The translations under genes and the position numbers were made by a program. Below, piece by piece: positions 9,140 through 18,880 of a stretch of 25,155 nt of DNA. This DNA is from Hypsibius dujardini (taxonomy: Eukaryota > Tardigrada > Eutardigrada > Parachela > Hypsibiidae). The stretch is taken from assembly GCA_001579985.1 (NCBI GenBank), contig LRSR01002721.1, positions 1-25,155 of the forward strand, in the 5' to 3' direction. The notes below the pieces were generated by a model. The model worked only from the letters and a program-made list of their open reading frames with translations, did no database searches and had not been told where the DNA came from. How positions within the stretch are numbered: position 1 is the first letter of the stretch; each line of letters starts with the position of its first letter.

Positions 9140-9879
9140 GACGTTCGTGTTTGTTGTTGTGATTTGCCGGTCAATATATTAAGGTCGATTCTCATGTGCC
9201 ACATATTGCTCACATGTACTCGTACTGTAATTCCCATGCTGTAGTTCTCGTTCTTGTCTTGTGAGAAAGATGTTTCAGTGTCAAGTGAAGAATGCGCTTG
9301 TTTAGATTGTTGTCATGTTCGAACGATAAGGATGAGTCTTAAAGCTCGGTTCGAGACTCGACTTCTCGTTCGTTTTCTAGCTTCTCATTCAGTTTTACTT
9401 TCCATCGGCTTGCTATCTCGGCTTCTCTCAATTTTGTTGTGCAAGTAATAATTCCGGAAAGGAGTACTCGTAGTTATTGTGTATCGTAAGGTCAACAGGA
9501 CTTCCGGGTTCTCGAAGGGAGAACAGGTCGTCACACACACGGTAGTGAGCCGGGGGAAAAATCAAAATCTCCCCCCGCAGATTTCAAAACATTCTCAAAA
9601 ACTCCTATTTGTTTATCAAATTCGTGATTTGTTGAGGTTCTATAAACGCAACTTATTAATAACTGCAAATGCGACGTGGAAAATATTCAAAAATGATGAC
9701 AATTTTATGAAAAAAACTGAAATTTTTGAAAATATTTTTACATCACATTGGGACACTTGGAAATCAGACTCCCCGCCCCAAAATTTTAAATTGATCAAGA
9801 ATAAAAGACTGATTTTTGGGTTCAATTTTGAGAACAAAGGGATTTTGCCGCTTTGCTCCCCCACCCATCCCTGGCCCTA
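9140..9879. other. Intergenic region upstream of SL-like copy B
   Basis: This is AT-rich from about 9580. A 133-codon frame at 9479-9880 is rich in Lys, Asn and Phe and looks like a chance opening. The last 40 bp (CTTTGCTCCCCC, about 9851) resemble the few bases visible upstream of copy A, so upstream sequence may belong to the same repeat unit. Confidence 0.4.
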
Positions 9880-10040
9880 GCATGAAGGGTCCTGGTTGTG
9901 ACTTGTAAGTACCCTAAACGCGCCCCTGCCGCGCGCTTAGTGCGAGCGGGTAAAAGCCATGCGCAGGAATTTGCGCCAAGAGCAGAGTTAGCTTCTCTGC
10001 TGGATAGCAATTAAAAGCACTTGTTCCTAGACCGATTGCC
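9880..10040 (+). ncRNA. Candidate spliced-leader (SL) RNA gene, copy B
   Basis: This is about 87% identical to copy A over 160 bp. It has the leader ATG at 9882, leader end ...TGTGACTT at 9904 and donor GTAAGT at 9905. The stem is CCGC-GCGC-TTA-GTGC-GA-GCGG (9929-9949), the Sm-like site AATTTGCG is at 9968-9975, and the 3' hairpin is AGCAGAG/CTCTGCT (9981-10001) with loop TTAGCTT. Against copy A, the first inner stem pair changes from A-U to G-C on both sides, which keeps pairing. The conserved tail CAATTAAAAGC...TTGTTYCTAGACCGAT could include a 3'-end signal. The copy sits 8 bp before the first visible exon of the YWTD gene. Confidence 0.5.
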
Positions 10041-10047
10041 ATTTCAG

Positions 10048-12467
10048 CGGGGGTATACCTCGGTCTCGCCATCGATTTCATCAGCAGAAACATCTTCTGG
10101 AGGAATGGAAACAGTCTGTTTGTTGCCAGACTGAAGGACCTTCCAGCTGGACAGTTGACCGTGATGACAGACGCAAGACTAACCATGGACTCTGCTTTGG
10201 CAGTTCATCCCGTCAGAGGGTAGGTCATCATCATCGCAGAAAGCAATTTTTCCAAAAACTTTGTCGTAATAATGAGCGTTAAATTACCTTTCAAAGTAAG
10301 CAGAAATAAAATAAAAAGTTTGTTTATTTCGGTATCGTTCCAAAAACAGTATGATCTATTGGTCGGGGAGGAGAGCATCTACCGGAGCGGACGGTCGGGC
10401 AACCATCCAAGCAACATCCATGGATGGATCAAATGATACGGTTCTGGTTGATGGAGTGTGGGTGTTATCCCTCACGATTGATTTCGAGACGGACCAATTG
10501 TATTGGGCAGATCATGGTACGTATATTCATTTGATCGTAATAATGTACTGGTATAGTTTTTCATCCATCGTGCTCGATCTAAACTGTCTGGTACAATATA
10601 CATTACGATCTACCAATGTATGCGGAATAACTTTTGGACTACTGCGTCAAGGAATTTGATGATCAAGCATGTTGAAGCAGTAGTCGAAAAATCATTCCGC
10701 GTACATTGTAAGGATGGTATAACTATACTAACTTGGGGCATTATTCAAGTTCCGAGTTCATAATCACTTTGAAATATTTTTTTCATGTAGACCTGCTGTA
10801 GTGATGAAAATAAAAAATTATTTCGACGGTAAAATTGGGCAAAATTTGTGTGTGTGATATTTCAAAGTTGGGAAAACACTGGAAGATTCCATTTTCCTTC
10901 ATTTTCACTGTAAAAATGGTGGTTTTTAGAACTGACGTAAAAACAATTATTTTGACGCCGTTCCATTTAAAATTCAATTTTGAGTCGATTGGCATCACCC
11001 AAATAATTTTCGGAGATCAGAGGGCGGAGCTTCGGGTATTTTTAAAAATGACCGATAATTCCAGCGAAGCTTTCCAGTGTTGGTCTATAACTCCGCCCAC
11101 TGACCTCAATCCTTTTCTTGGCTAACGCCAATTGACTTGAAATTAAATTTGGAATGGGTTGGTATCAAAAAAATTATATTTAATGTGTTTCTAAAAATCC
11201 CCATTTTTACAGTGAAAATGAAGGAAAACGGAATCTTCCAGTGTTTTCCCAACTTTGAAATATCACACACACAAATTTTGCCCAATTTTACCGGCGAAAT
11301 ATGTTTTTATTTTCATCACTACAGCAGGTCTACATGAAAAATATATTTCAAAGTGATTATGAATTCGGCACTTGAATAATGCCCCAAGTAAGGCTACACA
11401 AAAATTTCCAGTAACTACGTTCTGATTTTGCTTTTCCGTATAAAAATAACTGATGTAGCTACTGAAGATTTAAGTTGAAAAAAACTGAAAAACCTAAAAT
11501 GAAAATGAAAAATTAAATATTCAAAAAAACTAAACTAATACTTTTATTAACTAATTTTTTGTCTCTAGTTTTTGTTGATGAAAACAACTAAACGAAAAGT
11601 TTTAGTTGCTAGAAATTTAAATTGCAAAACCAAAATAAAACTACAATTAGAAAAGCGATTTCGGCCAAAAGTAAATCAAAAGAAATCCTAAAAGAAACTT
11701 AACCAAAAATCTTTAGTAACTAATTTTTGGTTGGCTTAAACTAATTAGTTGACCAATTTAGTTTTTGACATCCCTACTTTGGAGCTGCAGTCTAGACAGG
11801 ATTCCCTAACGATGGTATATTCTTGGTCGATCCACTACGAGATCTCGTAAAGTACACTGACGTATCATTCAAAATCGTATTTATCTGCAATATTCTGGTA
11901 TATTTTGCAGCCACAGGAAATCTAAAGAGCGTTTCCTTGAATGGTGGACTCAGTCGCCTCATCTCTGCTCAAGGCGAATCTGGCAAGCATGTGTATGGGA
12001 TTACTGTATCGAGCAGTCGGATTTATTGGGCATCACTCTTTATGTAAATAAGTATCCTTTGATTCCTTATGCCATTATATAGTGTCTGTTACATATAGTA
12101 AATTGCGCTTTTTTTCTCTAGTGGCTTAGTTAAAAGCCTAACCGAAACGGGCGCCGATTTCAAGCTCCACACGCTTCCGGCAAAAGCCAGAGGAGGCGTC
12201 TTTGGCATTGACTTCGCAGCGAACCAATGTCCCGCAAGTAAGCCGCAAAATCATCCGGCAAATTCATTCGCTTTTTCGGAACATGGATTAATTAATCAAT
12301 TAATCTAAGACATAAATTATTAGATAATATTTACTATATTTATATTCATAAATTTAAGAGGTCCTTCTTTTTCAGTGACTAATGCCTGTGCCATTGCAAA
12401 CGGCGGATGTCCCTCTATCTGCCTGCCGTTGCCTGGGGGAGCTAAGACATGCGTCTCTCCGGAGTAA
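10048..12467 (+). CDS. LDL-receptor-type YWTD propeller with partial EGF, 3' part of gene
   Basis: Five exons are 10048-10219, 10350-10516, 11911-12043, 12122-12237 and 12376-12467, with consistent phases (2, 1, 2, 1). They encode about 225 visible residues. Blade signatures are LGLAIDFISRNIFW, SALAVHPVRGMIYW, VLSLTIDFETDQLYWAD, VYGITVSSSRIYW and GGVFGIDF. The end is CAIANGGCPSIC...GAKTC, an LDLR-type EGF that stops after its fourth cysteine. This family binds lipoproteins or matrix ligands outside the cell. With no membrane segment and a cut-off EGF, a secreted short form is likely, unless the stop is a recent truncation. The first exon needs 2 nt from an upstream exon, which I did not find, so the 5' end is missing or lies further away. 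AATAAA follows at 12528. Confidence 0.75.
10732..11388. mobile_element. 657-bp foldback non-autonomous DNA transposon in intron 2 of the YWTD gene
   Basis: The whole element is one long inverted repeat. Left arm 10732-11009 and right arm about 11122-11388 match as reverse complements, with highest identity in the outer 190 bp. The centre also folds (GGGCGGAG against CTCCGCCC). The ends read CTTGGGGCATTATTCAAG and the target duplication is TAA (10729-10731 and 11389-11391), as in PIF/Harbinger-type elements. There is no coding capacity. A diverged relative lies at 17436-17860. Confidence 0.8.
11440..11785. repeat. ACTAA/TTAGT-rich repeat, possible hAT-type end
   Basis: Intronic, with many AACTAA and TTAGTT strings on both strands. 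The right end TTTTTGACATCCCTA resembles the GGGATGTCAAAA terminus common in hAT-type MITEs. No matching left end was found. Confidence 0.35.
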
Positions 12468-12527
12468 CATCGTCTTCTCAATTTACTCATCTGACAAAGC
12501 GTGATGAAGGCAAATTTTGAAACCATC

Positions 12528-12533
12528 AATAAA
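12528..12533 (+). terminator. Polyadenylation signal of the YWTD gene
   Basis: AATAAA lies 60 bp after the stop codon of the YWTD gene. Confidence 0.6.
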
Positions 12534-12559
12534 ACATAACACTATATCGAGTCCTTTAA

Positions 12560-13641
12560 CTCGTTAACGCCCCGGTGCCAGATCGAACACGATCTGAGTG
12601 CCAGAAGTATTTTTTCCTTTCATAGTTCTGTTGAATTAAGAACAAAAATCATTTTCAGTTTTTTTGGGCGACTTTAAAAAATTCTTTTGTTTTTTGGGCT
12701 GACCAGTATCAACTGCCGAGTTAGAAACAAAAAATCCAATGAAAACTGTTTCTTGCACTTGTCCGCGCCATATTCGGTTAAACGTCAATCAATCAATCGA
12801 TGAGTTTCCTTAGCAGTCAGTTTTATTCATTTTTGACAAAAAAATAGACGCCTGAGCCACGTGCCAGTCAACAATCCGACTCAAATAATCATTTTTAGAG
12901 ACTGTCAATATATGGCCAACTTGTTGGATGGGAAAAAACTACATATTTATCGATATTTTGGCCTGCGGAGACCTCTTTTTCACTTTTAAAAATGTCAGAT
13001 TCGGCAGAGATTGGAAGGGCGTAGCGTTATTTAGGTGAGGGCAATCCTCCCACTTTACCCGATAATCTGTAGATTCCAATGCATTTTTTGTAGGCATACG
13101 GGTATTGAAAAGTTCATTACCGTAAGGCTACGCATCAACTTACCTTCATACTCAACCCCGGCATATGCGAAGATAAAGCGGACAGTTTCACCGTGACTCT
13201 TGAGGGGAAAGTGAACCAGCTTATATACGGAATCCATGTATGAAGCGAAAAATCCGATTAAGGAAGCTATAGACTCACATATAGGAAAATGAACGTTGGG
13301 TTGTTCGGGTGCCATATAGTAAACAAGCTCTTTAGTGACACAAAAAGCCGGATTCAGGCACGTACGACGCTTATTCCATACAGAGACAAAGTTATCCTCC
13401 CAAGTTATGTTTTCCGCGAAAAATGGATGAAGAGCGCACAGAACCAAGCTTTTTTCGCATTAGCTTGGCAATTTCTGCCGGACATTGGTCAAGCAACAAA
13501 TGATCAAACTATAATCTCTAATTTTCAAACAAGATACCAACCTTTAAAATCAATTGAGTTTAGCAAAATCGCGCAAACCATCTCCGCGTGAAAATTCGGA
13601 GGTCGCAATGTCGTCATTTGACGACATTGGGAGTTAACGAA
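12560..13641. mobile_element. TTAA-flanked (piggyBac-like) non-autonomous element carrying a gene fragment
   Basis: TTAA at 12556-12559 and 13642-13645 flank the element. The ends are near-identical when inverted: CTCGTTAACGCCC on the left, and TTCGTTAACTCCC as the reverse complement of the right. Each end is followed at once by a palindrome, CAGATCG-AACA-CGATCTG at 12579-12596 and AATGTCGTCATTTGACGACATT at 13607-13628. TTAA duplication and CCC near the ends fit piggyBac-like elements. No transposase is encoded. The inside includes an orphan glutathione S-transferase first exon on the minus strand. Confidence 0.55.
13144..13237 (-). pseudogene. Orphan first exon of a sigma-like glutathione S-transferase
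   Basis: The minus strand reads ATG (13237-13235) MDSVYKLVHFPLKSHGETVR, then FIFAYAGVEYEG, ending GAAG|GTAAGT. This is the N-terminal thioredoxin-fold strand and helix of sigma-class GSTs (compare YKLTYF...GE.IR.IFAY...YE). The residue aligned with the catalytic Tyr of that class is His here. No second exon (PxGQxPVLExDG type) is visible on the minus strand down to 10 kb, and that side is occupied by the YWTD gene. It is enclosed by the TTAA-flanked element, so a captured gene fragment is the best reading. Confidence 0.55.
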
Positions 13642-14590
13642 TTAATTCTCCTGTAAGTGGTATAAAGCGCCCTCCAAATTTCCTGGCTTTAGGCCGGGTT
13701 AAAGCAAGTACTTAGTAGTGTCTGTATCTGAAATAGTACTCAGTTAAAGGCGTTTTGCAAGTCTCGATTTCGCACTGCTGGGACGTCTGCTTAATTAAGC
13801 ACCTTTCCAGCTGGGTGGTAATTAAAAGCCATAAAGATAAAAAAAATCCTCCGGCATATGGGCACTTTACGAAATATCCAGATTTTACGTCACTGTATAC
13901 GAAGCATGCTATTTGATTTATATAGTAAGGTTCGACATGTCATCCTGACGTACAAGAATTTCCATAATATAAACCAACGCAAACACTGTTGCTGCACAAT
14001 AAAAATAAGAAATTATTTTCCAATGTTAGGTCTACCAACCGTCAGTTGGATAGTTAACAAGTTTATTAGACTGATAGTAAAGACCGTGAGAGAAATAAAC
14101 TGGAAGAAAGGAAAGAAGAAGTAGAACTGCTGTAGAAATAATAAAACACATTATTATATAGTAAAGTTTTAACTATAGAAATGAAGGTAAATGGCACATA
14201 CATCAGAATAGGGTTAATAGAGTGGACAGAGTTACAAACTAAGTATGATACTCGTGAGTTAAAGAACTATCATGATTGGATATGGGGACTTGTTGGGCGT
14301 GTCCAACACCAATACTTCTACGTGTAGTTATATGTAACTGCATGTCAGCGGACCTACGGTAGGTATACTGTTCCGGTTTCTTTTCCGTCGAAAGTAAAGC
14401 ACGAAAATAACTGCACGAACTGCTGAAACTATACGCACAGACACCGCGGTGAACTGTGTGCAGACTCGAGTCTGACTCATTTAGCATTGTCACTGATCCT
14501 TCAACGGCGAAGACGAACGGCCAATACGCATGAAGAACCACCGTTTTGATCTGAAAACAAGGAGGTGATGCCTCTCAGACAAGTGAGAAA
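13642..14590. other. Intergenic region before the chitin-binding gene
   Basis: No supported gene. At 13814-13836 GCTGGGTGGTAATTAAAAGCC matches the tail of the SL-like copies (GCTGGATAGCAATTAAAAGCC), just after a palindrome TGCTTAATTAAGCA (about 13789-13802). The rest of the SL-like unit is not recognisable. Confidence 0.4.
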
Positions 14591-14596
14591 AAATAA

Positions 14597-14604
14597 TATA
14601 AAAA
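14597..14604 (+). promoter_or_regulatory. TATA box of the chitin-binding gene
   Basis: TATAAAAA lies 96 bp upstream of the start codon, which would place the transcription start near 14630. Confidence 0.5.
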
Positions 14605-14692
14605 TGACCATCCTGAGCATCCAACACTCATCGTCTGTAGTTATCTTCTTTCGCACTGTTCAAATAAGTATTTTGTAGAGCAAATAAATACA

Positions 14693-16131
14693 ATGAAAAG
14701 TAACATCCTTTCCCTTGTTTTGATAACGGTTGCCTTCACCGGTAGTGTTGTCCAGTGCGCCACTGACAAACTGGCCGGGAAGTTTGTTTGGGACCTCTTA
14801 AAAATATATTTATAATATTTATGTTTTATTATGAATTTATTTGTTTAAGAGTTTCATTAATAATGACGATATATTTATTATTTAATAATTTCTTTCAGCC
14901 TGCTTTGACCGCTGCGGAGGTGCAAGCATTGACTGGCTCGCGAGCTGTCGGAGCATACCCACAGTACAATACCATTCGACAGACTAGCTTCCGGTGTTCG
15001 TCCAAGGCCCAGGCGGGATTCTACGCGGATGAAGACACGCAGTGTCAGGTGTTCCATCGATGCGATCAGAATATGAACCAGACGTCGTATCTCTGCACGA
15101 ACACGACCATCTTCAATCAGATCACGCTTGTTTGCGATTCGTGGTACAACGTCGACTGTAGCAGGTAAGGTGCCTCAGTTTGAGGGTATAGACGAACCAG
15201 GCATGGTGTCATCGCATGCCCTTCCCGGTCGTTTGTAGCCGGTCGCTGCAAGCAGCGCTGGAGAGCCCAAATTTGGGTATGGAGATTGTCTTTACGTCTT
15301 CTCTTTTGTCATGTTTTGTCGGGACAGCCACCAAAAATCAGAATCCTTGATTGATTGTCGCTGGTCAAAAGGCTTTAGACATGTCTACCTTGCCTGAGAT
15401 GCATCACAATCTCATAGCCGTATCTGTTTAGTCAAAACCAACAAGACAACGTCTGAATCGTACATGTCTGACATTCACATATTGAGAAAGTCTTTACAGC
15501 CTGGCTATTTTGTCCATCTTGCAAGTAACATTCCGAATTAGAGTGTGTTCTAGGTGTGAACGTTCAAAATTGCCTCACCCTTAACAGATCACAGAGCGTG
15601 GAAGACTACGCCAACTCGCGTCTCTACAGCGACAAGCCTCTCTTCGATTCCCCACCCGCCGACTATCTCGCCCCTTCGCAAGTCCATTCCCTCATCAGTC
15701 AAGGTCTGGCTCTCTCTCCAGCCCAACAGGAGGACCAACTTACCATCCCCAAACGTCAATTTCGTCCATTCAGAACGGTCAAGTTGACCACCACCCGAAA
15801 ACCGACGGCAGCACCTCGTCCAGCCAACGTGACCGCCTCTGGAAACGGAACGGCCAAAACCACGAGAGCGGCCAACGCCACGACAACTGCCCCGACCACG
15901 ACAGCGGCACCCAAGGCCGCAATTATTTTGGATGATGTTCCGATTCAGGTTGAAAATCGAGTGGAGGTTGAGACGACGGATGCTCCATCAGGTGGTTGGG
16001 TGGGATTCAACTATTTTGGAGCAAAGAAGCCGACGAATGTTAAGATGACGGATGGGACGACGGAGAAACCCAGCAGAGCGAGTATTCTCAAGACTCTTTT
16101 CATGGATATCTGGTTTAATGACAGTGTTTAA
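14693..16131 (+). CDS. Secreted chitin-binding protein with one peritrophin-A (CBM14) domain and a mucin-like tail
   Basis: Three exons are 14693-14785, 14899-15164 and 15588-16131, joined in phases 0 and 2, for 300 aa. Residues 1-22 are a signal peptide (ILSLVLITVAFTGSVVQC). A CBM14 domain with the standard six cysteines covers about residues 61-119 (FRCSSK, TQCQVFHRCDQ, YLCTNTTIFN, LVCDSW, VDCS). It has the aromatic residues typical of chitin binding (F, Y, W). A Thr/Ala/Pro-rich segment at about residues 187-232 with N-x-T sites is probably O-glycosylated. The C-terminus (WVGFNYFGAKKP, FMDIWFNDSV) is unassigned. It probably acts in cuticle or the peritrophic matrix. TATA box upstream, AATAAA at 16229. 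The gene looks intact. Confidence 0.85.
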
Positions 16132-16228
16132 ATTTTATTGCGACTGTAAAACGGGGTTATTATTTGGGGAAAAGTGGGCGTGGTTCTGGGTATGTAATCA
16201 AGAGTTGATTTGGAAATACGAATGCATC

Positions 16229-16234
16229 AATAAA
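16229..16234 (+). terminator. Polyadenylation signal of the chitin-binding gene
   Basis: AATAAA lies 98 bp after the stop codon. Confidence 0.5.
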
Positions 16235-16830
16235 GTCCAACAAGCTTGCACTACTCTTCTGGCGGTCATTGATGGGATAAGATCGCTTCAAACACAGAAT
16301 GGCTACTTTTGGCTTTGTGATAGTCTGGTGGAAAGCATCAGAACCGCCCGCGGTAAGCAAACTCACGATTTGATGACTCACAGAAAACCCACAAAACGAA
16401 TTTTGCCCAGAAGACCCATTTGCAATGCGCATGCTTAATAATTAGAAGTAAGCTTAAGAAACCAGTTGCTCACAATTAGTTCGAAGAGGTTGTGTGTCTG
16501 TAATTGCCAGTCTCCATGAGTTTGTATTACTTTTCAGACGAACGTGTACCTCTGTCGGTGGAACATAAACTGTAAACTACTGCAGTTTTTTAATCTTACA
16601 TCTGAATTATAAAATCTTCAAAACAAATGAGCGGCACGAGTACCTAAACTTTGTACATGCATGCAATATATACGTAGACTACTAGTTGGAAGTTTTTACT
16701 AAATGGAGGAAGAGCGTTTCAGCCCTTGAATGCAGGAATTAGGCTGCCTTCTTGACGGAAATAAACTCTTATTTGTATATACGGCACTGGGTTGTTAGGC
16801 ATGCGCCAGGAAACTTAGGAAAAACATACA
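16235..16830. other. Intergenic region upstream of defensin-LRR copy 2
   Basis: No gene is supported. A frame running from 16052 to 16438 overlaps the end of the chitin-binding gene out of frame and looks like chance. Confidence 0.5.
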
Positions 16831-16837
16831 TATAAAG
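16831..16837 (+). promoter_or_regulatory. Possible TATA box of defensin-LRR copy 2
   Basis: TATAAAG is followed by two CCGGTTTT strings (16838 and 16856). It lies 76 bp before the 22-bp block shared with copy 1 (16913-16934). Confidence 0.35.
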
Positions 16838-16912
16838 CCGGTTTTATCGAATATCCGGTTTTCATGAGAGCAGTTAGAATCAAATATTACCGTCACAGAT
16901 TTCGATTTTTTG

Positions 16913-16934
16913 TTCCGCCTGCAGCACATTACAA
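16913..16934 (+). promoter_or_regulatory. Conserved upstream block of the defensin-LRR gene, copy 2
   Basis: Counterpart of 193-214 (18 of 22 bases identical), 166 bp before the start codon. Confidence 0.35.
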
Positions 16935-17078
16935 TGTACAAGCTGCAGCAGACTCCCCTTTCAAAAAGTTTTCTAGGCGCCCATACACAAAGTCTTATAC
17001 ATGCAGCAGTCGAAGATATTTTTGAAAATGTTTACCAACGAATTTCATCAACCAAGGTCGAAAGCCATCGTCTTTCCC

Positions 17079-18880
17079 ATGGAACAGATCATGAGGTACT
17101 CAATCGGCATCTGCCTGATATTAATATCGTGTGTCCGTTATGGCGAAAGCAAAGCGACCCTCTGCATCAGCGAGACCTACGCCGGCCAGTGTGAGGATGA
17201 TGACCAAGCATGCGCACAGTCTTGCTCAGAGGAGAATCTGAAGGGCGGGAAATGTAACGCATTCCGGAGTACGAGTGTGTGCTACTGCGAGGGATGCTCT
17301 AGAGCTACAACAGGTAGGAAGGGAATCCTTCGGGCGTTCGTTTTTGGAGAACAATTTCAAAATGTGTCCAGCATTTTTTAACATTAATTCAATATTAATG
17401 ACCATTTACGAAATGTACTTCATTTGCGAAGCTCTGATAACTTTCGACGAAATTTCAAAGTTAGGAAAACGCTGGAAGATTCCATTTTCCTGTAAAAATG
17501 CCGTTATACCGAAATGCTTTAAATGTTATCATTCTGACGCTGTCCCATCAAAAAATTTGGTTTGGAATACATGGGGTCCGCTAAATATTTTTGGATGTAA
17601 GGGGCGGAACTATGGGGGTAGTTCTCAAAAAAGCCGAAAATTACGTTGAAGATTTCCAGACTTGGCGTATAGCTCATCTTTGATATATAAAAACAATACT
17701 TGGCTAACACCAATCGATTCCAAGTTAAATTAGAGGTGGGATAATGGCAAAATGATAATATTCATTGCATTTAAATAAATCGCCATTTCTGAAGAGTGAA
17801 AATCAAGGAAAATGGAATCTTCCCAGTGTTTGCCTAGCTTTGAAATTTCGCCAAAAAAGTCCTCGAAATTTCGCCGTTCAAACAAATTTTGTAAATTATC
17901 AGTAATATAAAAGTAATTTAAAAACAAATGGAGACGTTTTGGAATCTCCCCCTGAAAATCGCACCAAGTTAGCACATATTAAACGTAATAACCGAACCTT
18001 ACAGATCAAGCCGTTAATTGATTATCACATTTTCGTTTCGTCCGTTGGTAGTGGCGACCCGCAAGGCCGTTTCGCGTCCCGTTGCGTCAACTGCGAACCC
18101 GTTCTTAGCAGCGGTTCTGCAACGCTCTGCCGCTCAACGGAAACCCATCTTTTTGTTAAATGAGATATCACCTGAAAATTGCGCCGCTACGAAAACCGAC
18201 TACTGCGCAATATACAACGAGAAGGAATATTCCGATCACTGCAGTCCGAATAGACATCTCTTCATCTACTGCTCGGCAGGTGCTGGGGAGTTTGAAGCGG
18301 GATACTTTCTGCAGAAGGTCGGACGATTACCGGTCGGGGATTGGTTTTAGATCTGATATCCTTGTGCAACTGTCTGTCGACGATTACCCCCATCTCTCGG
18401 TCTCCCTCTTTGCTTAAGCGTCCATCAAACTGACGACACTTCAGGTTTTGAACTTTAACAAATGTCAAAGGATAGTGATCCAACGAGATGACTTTCTCCC
18501 CTTCCCCTCGCTAAGGGTGTTGTGGTATGGGGGAGGAAGCACAATCGCGTCGATTGAAGAGAATGCATTCGATTCGTTGCTGTACCTCCGACACATTACA
18601 TTCGAACAAGGTTTCGACACTTTTTCTGAGCTGGCCTCTGGACTCCGAAATCATCTCAAGCTCCTCCATTGCACTCCGGAATACAAATGGCTTCGCGACT
18701 GGCTGCAGCAGCGTCCTTATTTGTTATCACCAAAAAAGGCGTGGGAACTATATGACATGGGAGGTATGGGGAACGGAGAACAGCTGAAGGGGACAATATT
18801 CATTCCTGTGGACTGCGCGACGTCCAATCTCATCGCCGACGATAAAAGACGGACCATTTTCTTCGCTCATGGAAATGTAG
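17079..18880 (+). pseudogene. Defensin-LRR paralogue, copy 2: intact peptide exon, decayed LRR exon
   Basis: Exon 1 (17079-17313) encodes a signal peptide (SIGICLILISC) and the 8-cysteine peptide with spacing 8-6-3-9-8-1-2, nearly that of copy 1. Its donor AACAG|GTAGGA is in the same phase and place. The acceptor GTTGGTAG (18051) joins in frame to the linker (TRKAVSRPV, NPFLAAVLQRSAAQRKPIF). The LRR exon aligns with copy 1 to its natural end near 18880, through VIQRDDFLPFPSLR, AFDSLLYLRHITF and EYKWLRDWLQ. It carries at least three disruptions, so only the peptide and linker (about 177 residues) can be read in one frame. Either the locus is a pseudogene or it now makes a short defensin-plus-linker product. 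The intron carries a foldback element. Confidence 0.7.
17436..17860. mobile_element. Diverged foldback element in intron 1 of defensin-LRR copy 2
   Basis: The left arm (GAAATTTCAAAGTTAGGAAA, 17448-17490 region) and right arm (about 17805-17855) are inverted copies. Both match the arms of the 657-bp element at 10732, including GCTGGAAGATTCCATTTTCC. The centre shares TTGGCTAACNCCAAT. The copy is shorter and more diverged; its outer ends are not clear. Confidence 0.65.

Noticed and set aside
9335-9365. tRNA or tRNA-derived SINE, from GGTTCGAGACT
   Set aside because: There is no A box at a suitable distance and no cloverleaf.
9479-9880. 133-codon open frame
   Set aside because: It lies in AT-rich DNA, is dominated by Lys, Asn, Phe and Ile, has no motif, and runs into the SL-like repeat. 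Probably chance.
14239-14541. 100-codon minus-strand frame upstream of the chitin-binding gene
   Set aside because: No motif, no splice context, and it overlaps the likely promoter region.
16052-16438. 128-codon frame overlapping the end of the chitin-binding gene
   Set aside because: It is out of frame with a well-supported exon and continues through its 3' UTR.
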